From NCBI GenBank assembly GCA_946811695.1, contig OX328125.1, positions 98,694,574 through 98,758,573 of the forward strand: a stretch of DNA of 64,000 bases, in the 5' to 3' direction. Source of the stretch: Gonocerus acuteangulatus (taxonomy: Eukaryota > Arthropoda > Insecta > Hemiptera > Coreidae). The position numbers and the translations under genes were made by a program. Below are positions 55,971 to 64,000 of the stretch, in pieces; within the stretch, counting starts at the first letter, position 1; each line of letters opens with the position of its first letter. A model generated the notes under the pieces. The model was not told the DNA's origin and did not search any database. It was given only the letters and a program-made list of their open reading frames with translations.

Positions 55971-56842
55971 CCTCCAGAGGTTCCGTTTTATTATTCCACG
56001 CTTGGAGGAGATTTCTCCAGCGACGAACTCCCCACCTCCTGTGTGCTCCTGATTTATTTTCAGCTGGAGTTTTATTGCCTAACTCTCCAAGGGCTTTATT
56101 GGAAAATGCTCTGGTGTTGCATGCATGTGTTCCGTCGACCATAAACACGTGTGTCTCTCCCCCCTCCCGTCTTCTTGTCGGAAGGCTCCCCTAACTTGTA
56201 AATTTTAATAAAAACTTGCAAATTACCGTCTCTGCATCGAAAGATGTCGTTTCGAGGGTAGTTCAACACACGGGAAACAAATGTACTACATATCCTACGT
56301 TTATTGCACATATATAATGCGGCGAATGTTTCTAAAACGCACTTGCACTCGAAAATTGGATATGGTCATGATATTCAACGAATAACTCAGGAATGTTGTT
56401 TTTTTATGATACTGACAGCTTACGTTTATGTGTTACAGGTGAAGAAAAGATGTAACGGAAGTGATGTCTTCAGTCGCATTGATTTTCGCAGGAAATTGGG
56501 GGGGGGATTTATTTTTAATCATTGCTGAGTAATACTGATGTAAAAGAGTAATATAAATTAATAGGTATATGCAATAAATGCACAATAAATTACAAGAAAT
56601 TCCAACAAGAAATAAAGACATTTTTATTCCCATTAGAGAAAAATCACTCATTTTGGGTGTTGCATTCACTAAGTTTGATTACATATTGACAGATTCTACA
56701 CTATTCAATTCAATTATTAAATACATTAAAGTAATTAGCGCCTATTTACTTGTATACACCTCAGTAAAAAAAATTTTTTTTATGTTTCTATTGATTTTCT
56801 AGAACTAATTTCTAGATATACACTAATGTTCATTTTACCCGT

Positions 56843-56928
56843 TTATTAATAACATAATTGTTCTAATATTTTATTAATAACATAATTGTTCTAATATTTT
56901 ATTAATAACATAATTGTTCTAATATTTT
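56843..56928 (+). repeat. 28-bp tandem repeat, three copies
   Basis: 'ttattaataacataattgtt' + 'ctaatatt' repeated nearly exactly three times. Confidence 0.9.
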
Positions 56929-56999
56929 ATCAACAAATTGTTCTTTTATAATAAATTGAATTGTATTTTTAGACCTGTCATTTATCTTACTTATAAACG

Positions 57000-57185
57000 T
57001 TTTTTGTGTGTATTAATTTCTATTTTTTTCTTTGTTTCTTGTCATTTTAGCTGACGAAGGCTACCAAAGAGTAGCCTGAATATAGATTTTTTACAAAAAT
57101 CGTATTGAGGTTTCTTTTTAGCCGAATCCCAACTATTCCCTGTTTGCATATCACCTCGACGGTTAACTATCTAATCTTCACTATA
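57000..57185 (+). mobile_element. single-arm PLE derivative (P2 type), decayed
   Basis: Matches the right arm of 45436-45589 in order ('gtcattttagctgacgaagg', 'agccgaatcccaactatt') plus the single-sided extension 'cacctcgacggttaactatc'. The hammerhead-like core lost its GAAACGTCC part (57079). There is no inverted arm. Confidence 0.7.
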
Positions 57186-57997
57186 CAATTCTAAGTTAAG
57201 GAAGAAACAATAATGTAATTTTTTTAATTAAATAAAAATCGAATGACAAATTGTGCTGTCAACATCTGACGAAGCTATTTCATTTCAATTCGAATTTTAT
57301 TGTGACATTCTTTTCTTGATAGAGTCCTGACATTTTTTTTTCGTATGAAATGAAAATAAATATGTTTGTCCGCGCTTAAATATATTTCTTCAATTTTTTT
57401 TTATTTATTTTTGTTATTCTAAACATAACTTCAATTTGTATCGTTTATTATTTTGAATAGGTAAAAATATATATTGGTAATTTTTTTTAAAATATTTTCA
57501 TGGGATCTGTAGGTTAAAAGTACGAATGCGATTAGACTCTTAATTAGTTGATCACAATTATTTTTACATATTTTGCCCTAAAAAATATCATTTTGTATCT
57601 TACATGCAATTTTTGAAAGAGCTTAATTAATCATCCATATTTGCTTCGTTTAACATTTAAAACATTTTTACTAATATATGAAAACGTAGCTCAATGAGCA
57701 GCCTTGACTCAGTTTGCACCAAATGTGACAGTCCTTGGTTTCATTATGAGAATATAACACTAATGAACCATTTCAAAAATTGCTTTTTAAAAAAACATAT
57801 ATGTTAAATCAAATGTGAATTGTTTACTATAACTACTTAAATGAACCTTTTTGAGGAACCGGGCTCAAATTGAGAACCTTCAATTTAATAAGAATACATC
57901 GATATCACATAATATAATGCTGTTTAACCGTTTTTTACGACCACGCACAAGACATTTCGGGTATAAATGCCGTTTCGATTTTCCTATGAACAAATTA
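57186..57997. other. no supported gene
   Basis: AT-rich, nothing recognised. Confidence 0.35.
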
Positions 57998-58624
57998 AGG
58001 GTGCACCTACACTGGTCCCAATATGATCCGATCCGATGACGGCTGATTCTCGGCCGTTTAGATTTCGGACGACCCTGTGTTTTGTCTACAGCCTCTACAT
58101 CTAAACCGATTTCAATGAATTTTTTTTTGTTGAATGAAATCTAATCAAATTTAGAACAACTTCGTTAATCCACATTTTTGTTTTTTGTTTCCCCTTGTTA
58201 TTAAATTAAGTGAAAAGATGTTTATAACCTTTCAATGGATGTAAACTTCCAGCTACCTTTCTTATAAATACTTTTAAAAAATGAATACTAATGCTTCTCT
58301 GATCGTAGTGTTACAGTTAAAAATTAACTCTTACACTAAGATTTTTGTTATTCGGGACAGATATACTTCCAGAAGATTGATTGGCCTCTCAACACCTCTT
58401 TCATACCTCCAACAATGTAATCGAAGGTTTCTATGCTTATTGGGTGGTAATTTCTTAAATTAATCACTCATTTTCACATCACTACGAGTTCATTACTGAC
58501 GAGCTGTGTCTAGATCGGATCGGCTCGGACTGGGCCCAGTGTTGGTACTCAAGTCGGCAGTTGTCCTTCAACGATATCGGATTGGATCGGATTGAGGGAA
58601 ATACGGGTCCAATGTAGGTGCAGC
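57998..58624 (+). mobile_element. TIR element (MITE-like), full length
   Basis: The left end 'ggtgcacctacactggtccc' and the inverse of the right end 'ggctgcacctacattggacc' form TIRs of about 23 bp with few mismatches. Internal 'atccgatccgatgac' and 'atcggattggatcggatt' extend the symmetry. Length about 627 bp, non-coding. The partial copy at 1105-1580 covers most of the interior. Confidence 0.7.
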
Positions 58625-58627
58625 CGA

Positions 58628-58882
58628 AAGGTGCACCTTGGTCCTGATCCGATCCTATGACAACCGATTCCCGGCCGCGGCCTTAGCTTTCGTTAAGAAA
58701 AAAAAATCATTGAAATCTGTTAAGATGTAGAGGCTATAGACCTTATTGAAACACAATATGTGGTTTGGCGCCATTTTACTTCGTCCGTCCGAAATCGGTC
58801 TAGAAACAAACAAGTTTGAATAGCCGAGAATCGGTGGCCCTTGTATTGGATCGGGCCGGGTCGGAACCAATGTTACAATAAC
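58628..58882. mobile_element. shorter TIR element of the same family
   Basis: Begins 'ggtgcaccttggtcctgatc' and ends with the inverse-like 'ggatcgggccgggtcggaac'. The inner 'accgattcccggcc' and 'gccgagaatcggt' are inverse to each other. It starts within a few bases of the end of the previous copy. Confidence 0.6.
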
Positions 58883-58964
58883 ATGGAACAATAAGTCATT
58901 TGGTGCCATTTTCTGGCGGTCAACTATTTATGACATATTAGTAATTATCTCCGAGGCCAGAAAA

Positions 58965-59110
58965 CAATTATTGTGGCCGCTATCCTGTAAATATAAATAT
59001 ATAATATTAATTTTCGGTATCTAGGTGTAATGAATATTTGAAGACCATTTTGAAAAAGTCTTTCGTGGGCAGAACATCAATAGGTTTTGTGTTTTTTCCG
59101 GAAAACAGCA
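58965..59110 (+). mobile_element. decayed H2-family 3' portion
   Basis: 'gtggccgctatcctgtaaat', a short TA stretch, 'ttttcggtatctaggtg' and 'atatttgaagaccatttt' follow the order of 22335-22480. The 3' hairpin is degenerate ('tttttccggaaaa'). Confidence 0.5.
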
Positions 59111-59627
59111 TAAAAGTAAAAAATCTAGAATACGTCTTGACATTCTGAAAATACACCAGTAACATTTTGGTATTTCTCAGAGTAAAATGACGTTGGATTT
59201 TACAGCTCCGAAATGTCTACCTCAAATGAAATTTCTAAATAAATATCCGTCAGAAATAGATCAGTAATGATGAGTACTGTACTTGTACAATTAGTATTGT
59301 CTGAGAGGAGAGTACTGACTCAGTCCTCGTCAATCTGATGACAACTTGGATATGCTAATCAGCGACTGAGACAATGACTGAATCAGTCACTCCTCCCTCG
59401 CAGTCGGGTCATCTTCCTGTTCATTTCTACTCCAAATACATCCCAGGATCTTTTGGCACTTTCACCGGGGTATAATTTCATCACCTCATTAATGTCTCGT
59501 TTTCGTCATGGGCCAAAAAAAGAATCAGATCCGAAAAGTCGCCAAATATGAGCGGCCGTAGTTTTTGTTGTCTCTCAACAAACACCAATTGAACTCAACC
59601 GTTAACACTCAGATCTAATAAGAGAGA

Positions 59628-60110
59628 TGTTTTGTGAAGATCAGGAAAATCAGTTCTAAGGCCATTTTAACTTACATAGTTCGACAAAAAGAAGATTTAA
59701 AACACTTCCTTCTCAAGTGCCCTATGTACAATGATCCTCGAAACGCTTTTATCAATAAGTACTTAGACCTCTCGATGCAGGACGAGGAGAAAATCAAGGC
59801 AATACTCGCAATAGACACAATAGAAAAACTTAACAATATTTATTATTACATCAAAAACTCATTAAAAATAAGAGCTTTCATTATAAATGAATGAGATATT
59901 GATGGTAATAGTTAATTTAGAAATTAAGGGTACTTTATAAATGAATAAAACTTAATACATTTTTTATTATTTTATAATTTAATTTATAATTCAATTAATA
60001 TTTTATAATGAATTTATAATTCAAGGAATTATGTGCTAATTAAGGTAATTAATAATAGTAAAACTAAATAAATAAATAAAGGAGAAGGACAAATTTATTT
60101 TATATGCCTC
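59628..60110 (+). pseudogene. LINE 3' relic (C-terminal domain and UTR)
   Basis: 59634-59894 encodes 86 codons: EDLKHFLLKCPMYNDPRNAF, then YYYIKNSLKIRAFIINE and stop. This is the H...C...Y...R C-terminal motif region of CR1/Jockey-type LINEs. The upstream RT is absent. An AT-rich UTR follows and ends in 'aaataaataaataaa' (60066-60082). Intact frame but 5'-truncated. Confidence 0.65.
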
Positions 60111-60263
60111 TATCTATATAGATAATGTATTAGTAAAAAAAAATAATAATTAAAAAAATTAACTTATAAGTCTGTTAGTTTTGGATTAGAAGAATGTTAT
60201 TTATTATTAATTGATAATTATTTTTTATAACTTTTACTTATGTTAAGGATATATTTTTTTGTA

Positions 60264-60314
<51 letters not shown>

Positions 60315-60474
60315 CCTTATACAAATACACACCGTTTGACCGATTTTGACCAAACGTGGCACCCGGGGAGGTCTTGACACAGGGAGAGTCATAGGCTAGG
60401 TTAAAATCGTCTATGACTCACATGGGTTCAACAATAAACCCAAATAGTTACAGATTTGCGTTATTAGATTTTAA

Positions 60475-60487
60475 TATTAATTATTTG
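60475..60487. repeat. target site duplication, left copy
   Basis: 'tattaattatttg', repeated exactly at 61189-61201. Confidence 0.9.
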
Positions 60488-61188
60488 AACACAGGTATAG
60501 TTGGGATTCGGCTAGGAGAAAAACGTCAGACTTTCAAAAAGAAATCTGTATTTTGGACGTTTCGACTGCAACAATGGCAGCCTTCTTCAGCTAAAAAATA
60601 TATACAACTTATAAGTAAAAAAAATATATATGTACAACTAGTAAGTAAAAGACAGGCAGAAATGAGCGGAGTATATATATCAATACAATAAATTTTAACC
60701 AATCTTATTTTTAAAACAATGAAAATACGGTAGTTGGAAAGTAAACAGCATGTAGAAAGTGTTAGTAAAACAATACAAAAAAAATTACACAGCAAAAAAC
60801 AACGAACATATATTAATTGTTATAAATTGTATTCACTTATAAAATAGATTTTGTTTTTCACTACATAAAAAATGTTCGTTGTTTTTTACTGTTTAATTTT
60901 TTTTGTATTGTTTTACTAACACTTTCTACATGCTGTTTACTTTCCAACTACCGTATTTTCATTGTTATAAAAATAAGATTGGTTAAAATTTATTGTATTG
61001 ATATATATACTCCGCTCATTTCTGCCTGTCTTTTACTTACTAGTTGTACATATATATTTTTTTTACTTATAAGTTGTATATATTTTTTAGCTGAAGAAGG
61101 CTGCCATAGTCAGACGTTTTTCTCCTAGCCGAATCCCAACTATACCTGTCTTCGTATCTCTGCAGCGGCTAACTATCTCCATCTACAC
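60488..61188 (-). mobile_element. non-autonomous foldback PLE derivative (P1 type), long arms
   Basis: Arms of about 300 bp (60491-60810 and 60871-61149) are near-exact inverses around a 60-nt spacer. The left arm has a complete hammerhead-like core (60555-60590). The right arm has lost about 50 bp spanning its GAAAC box (junction near 61107). A single-sided extension 'cttcgtatctctgcagcggc' follows at 61150-61188. Same type as 33786-34243 and bounded by a perfect 13-bp TSD inside a Helitron. Confidence 0.88.
60555..60590 (-). ncRNA. hammerhead-like motif (P1 type, intact)
   Basis: CTGAAGA-A-GGCTGC-CATTGTT-GCAGTC-GAAACGTCC. Helix II has six pairs including one G-U. Confidence 0.5.
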
Positions 61189-61201
61189 TATTAATTATTT
61201 G
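61189..61201. repeat. target site duplication, right copy
   Basis: Second 'tattaattatttg'. The Helitron sequence resumes directly afterwards. Confidence 0.9.
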
Positions 61202-61272
61202 GTTTCTAAATTTATTTTTGCTTTTCTAGATGCAGAAAGTAGGTGTAGCATGGCACGCCGGGTAACAGCTAG

Positions 61273-62270
61273 TAATTTATATTTTTGTATCAAGGCATGA
61301 TAACCTCCACCATGTAATGTGAAACATTCATAAATACAAATTTTATCTTCTTCTTCTTCTTTTAACTTACATAGAGTTCATGGAAACCAGATAGTTTTAA
61401 GTCATCAGGGAGTTTATAATAACCCTGAATCATTACTCTAAAGGCCCGAATCTTTAAATGCCACAAATATAATAAATCCGATCGTCATAGCGGCCATCAT
61501 TAAAAGAGAATTAGTTGGAAATGTAAAAAACTGTGAGAGGGTATTATTAGATACTTGGCATGGTATTAAGAGCCTAAAACGTGCCCCAATACTATGACAT
61601 CATAACTTTCATAGATAAAATATTTTTGAGAGTGACCTGGAATTTGGCCTCTTTTTTCAACGTTAGTTTCTTTTGGGTTATATATAAAATTTATTTTCAC
61701 AAAATTATTGTTCATTCTCAGCGTATTTTTATAAATGCCATTTTTTACTTTGTCTTATATTATTTTTTCACTTACTCTTAACTAAGCTATGTATATATTT
61801 ATGTGTTTTATGCACATAAAACAATGTTTTATAAGGTATTCCCATGATTTAATTTGTTGTTACTGTTTTCATTATACTCTTTTGTATTTAATTGTATATA
61901 TTTATTTTTTATCGGAAGAAGGCTGCCAAACAGCAACGTTCGAAATATGCATTCTTCTGAAAATATAACGTTTTCTCTTACCCTCAACTATCTCAATTTT
62001 TTTTTCCCGTACGAGCCTAGTAGTAGCGGACAATTATTGAATACAAATATTGAATATTATGAAACCTTCGTATAATATTAAATGTGAGAGTGCAGTTTCT
62101 TGTACAAGTTAGCATAAGTAATACGTCTTTCTAACTGTTAGGTTTTATTACAGAGTAAAAGTTTTTTATTTTTTTTTATTTAGTATTTATTTATTTGAAA
62201 TCTGTACAGATAACAGTACAATGATCAAGTATGTTGGTCCAGATATTATGTACAAGTTGACAAAACTGGC

Positions 62271-62301
<31 letters not shown>

Positions 62302-62455
62302 TAGAAAACATGGAAGAAGCCAACCATTGTTGGCACTTCCAGAGGTGTCTCAATAAATATTTTATTGATCATGAAAAGATCAGGCAAGTAACTTGTCTCG
62401 GGCCACTGTCTCTTGAGCCGCCTGGGGGATTGTCTGGATGGGATTGGGATGATAA
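61273..62455. other. no supported gene; PLE trace and retroposon-like T run
   Basis: 61910-61950 ('tcggaagaaggctgccaaac', 'aacgttcgaaatatgc') is a decayed relative of the P1/P2 cores. 62140-62180 is T-rich and 62277-62300 is a short A run inside otherwise unrecognised sequence. Confidence 0.4.
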
Positions 62456-62515
62456 GGATTGACCTTCAGGATTAGGATGGTAAGACAATTGACCTTCAGG
62501 ATTAGGATGGTAAGA
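62456..62515 (+). repeat. 30-bp tandem duplication
   Basis: 'attgaccttcaggattagga' + 'tggtaaga' twice in a row. Confidence 0.9.
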
Positions 62516-63470
62516 AAATACAGTGTAAAAGTAATTTTAATTTTTGTCCAAAGGTCTATATAACAACTTTTGTTATATCAACGAGCATTTTGTTATTTCA
62601 GATGCATTTTTAGCGTTTAATATTATTAGAATCAGCTCTGTCCATTTCTGTTGACAGCCCTGATACAGGCGAAATATTGAAATAATAACTCATTTTTCTC
62701 AAAAATAATTTAGTTGTATTATTTAACATAACGGAATCCCCACTATCTCTACCTTGCTAAATATTTATCTGTCATTGAAATGATCAATCAAGCTAGTGTA
62801 CAAAGGATTATTCCTGGTATCTAAACCTACTAAAAAAAACTATAAGAGCAGAGTCCTGAAGGACACCCGACGAATGTCCTTCTTGGAGGCTGTCCTGTGC
62901 CGAAGAAGGATCGAATCCTGTTTAATTACACCCGACAATTAGACATAAATCCCATTGTCTACAGCTGTCAGGACTTGAGGATTAAGGACCTTACAGGAAT
63001 GGCTGACGGAGTGTCCTTCTCTACGCGTCCATTCAAGTCGAATAATTTCTGCTATTGTTGTTTATTGCTGTAATTATAAACACCTTGTGGTGAATATTGT
63101 TGCACCTAACTCACAACTTCCACCACTCAATTCTATACTTGCAAGGTTCTCGGACGAGGAAAATATTTTTACACTCCTTGTGTTGATAAAATCATTTATC
63201 TACGTTTATTTCGTACTGGGACGGATTTTTTAAGTTGTAAAATTGTTAAAGGAGATTAGGTACTGTCAAAGTTGCAGGGCTCTAAAAAAACTAACAAATA
63301 TATAAATTATTACATATATTATAAATTTCTCAATTAAGAAAAACTAAGAACATCTAATGTAATCTAATGGACGTTTTTTGTGTCCCCTTAATAGCTTTAC
63401 GATTTCGACATACCCTTTTTTGAAAGTCGATGCCTCAAATATAAAATTTCTAAAGAAAATTGAAAATACC
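62516..63470. other. no supported gene
   Basis: 62655-62680 ('agccctgatacaggcgaaat') faintly resembles the PLE core. Nothing else was recognised. Confidence 0.35.
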
Positions 63471-63477
63471 GAAAAAG

Positions 63478-63720
63478 TCCGACTCGCAGGAACTGTGTCA
63501 TCTTTGCGTGTTTCCGTTCACATCCCTAGTGTCATTAGTAAAGAAATAGAAACATTTGTTAATACTTTTTGATCTTTCGAAGTTTCGGAGAAGTAATATA
63601 CTATTTTAAGCGCCACAAGAGGAAGCTGATTGTATCCTAAAGGGAAATAAGTCCATCTTCTTTGTCATCATTAGAGCCCGGAAGTTACGCAAAATGCCCT
63701 TTTCATTTCAATTCAATTAC
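63478..63720 (+). mobile_element. H1-family element, 5' portion
   Basis: TCCGACTCGCAGGAACTGTG, then 'tgcgtgtttccgttcacatc', 'gtgtcattagtaaag', and 'gcgccacaagaggaagctga' with 'tgtatcctaaagg' follow the long H1 version seen in reverse at 5360-5564. It may continue past the window edge; no 3' hairpin was found. Confidence 0.6.
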
Positions 63721-64000
63721 AATTTTTTTTCTGCGATTTAAACATTTCAAAAAGCACATATTGAATTTCCGTTCATCGAAGACAAAAAAGGTTGCTGAAA
63801 TTACAAATTGCCGTCACAAATATCTATTCGAAAGCTTATTTTCCCAACCCATGGACTTAACCTCTGTAAATAACAGAACCTTCCTTAGTAGAAGGAATGC
63901 ACAAGCATAATGAATAGCAGGAAAGAGAGAGGATGAGGGAAATCAGTCATAGCTCCTTCCTCACACGCCTTTTGCTGTGACAATCCGTAATTACCTGGTA

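Larger units (their letters stand above)
60264..61272 (+). mobile_element. short non-autonomous Helitron split by a PLE insertion
   Basis: The 5' end is A|TCTATATATATA (60264) running into (TA)n to 60310, then 'caccgtttgaccgatttt' and 'ggcacccggggaggt', a block common in insect Helitrons. The 3' end 'ggcacgccgggtaacagctag' type sequence stops at CTAG|T (61269-61273). Removing the PLE insertion and one TSD leaves about 294 bp. Confidence 0.7.

Noticed and set aside
55853..56194. 113-codon gene in a GC-richer stretch
   Set aside because: It overlaps the second unit of a direct repeat, has an equally long frame on the other strand, and shows no domain.
62640..62690. another intact hammerhead-like core
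   Set aside because: Only 'ctgata' and 'gcgaaat' fragments are present, with a short weak helix; could be chance.

Overview
The window reads as a repeat-dense, AT-rich animal genome, most likely from an arthropod. That call rests on the mix of elements: Penelope-like retroelements with GIY-YIG endonuclease, Helitron ends of the TCTATATAT...CTAG type, non-LTR elements with a terminal RNase H, and 5S-rRNA-headed and tRNA-headed SINEs. I cannot name a species. I found no host protein-coding gene that I can support. Nearly every open frame over 60 codons is either a transposon relic or a by-product of a microsatellite ((TA)n gives IYIY, (GA)n gives SLSL).

Layout. 1-9.5 kb: a terminal-inverted-repeat (MITE-like) element, a Helitron with classical ends (2417-3565), GC-richer tandem units near 3.9 kb, and several minus-strand copies of a second, hairpin-ended element family (H1). 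9.5-12 kb: a 5S-headed SINE, a (GA)n tract, and two hairpin-ended elements with internal (TA)n. 13.7 kb: a small foldback element with a hammerhead-like core. 15.4-16.6 kb: a 5'-truncated LINE with a 13-bp target site duplication (TSD). 19-23.5 kb: degenerate tandem arrays, a LINE 3' relic and a second copy of the 10-kb element. 25.2-27.7 kb: a 5S SINE and the best-preserved Penelope-like element (PLE), a large foldback with an 11-bp TSD. 29.3-32.4 kb: an I-superfamily-like LINE with RT and RNase H, inactive by frameshift and by loss of the catalytic aspartate pair. 33.8-35.2 kb: two more foldback PLE derivatives and a SINE. 37-38.2 kb: a 366-bp direct duplication followed by an unrecognised broken frame. 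39-42.2 kb: a tRNA SINE nested in an H1 copy, two PLE C-terminal fragments in inverted orientation, and a 5S SINE. 45.2-45.6 kb: an exact 154-bp-arm palindrome. 47-52 kb: SINEs and MITEs. 54.35-55.17 kb: a 43-bp minisatellite with higher-order structure. 57-61.3 kb: MITEs, a LINE 3' relic, and a Helitron split by a foldback PLE with a 13-bp TSD.

The most interesting theme is the PLE-derived set. At least five foldback insertions, from 260 to 1720 bp, carry in one or both arms a hammerhead-ribozyme-like core: CTGANGA, one extra base, a 4-6 bp helix whose sequence differs between copies but stays paired, then GAAA. Several end in a short single-sided extension and are bounded by 11-13 bp TSDs that I could read directly. 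A second theme is that 5S-headed and tRNA-headed SINEs share the same central block of about 30 nt. How the elements interact is visible mainly as nesting (PLE in Helitron, SINE in H1, PLE beside an older PLE relic), which gives a relative insertion history.
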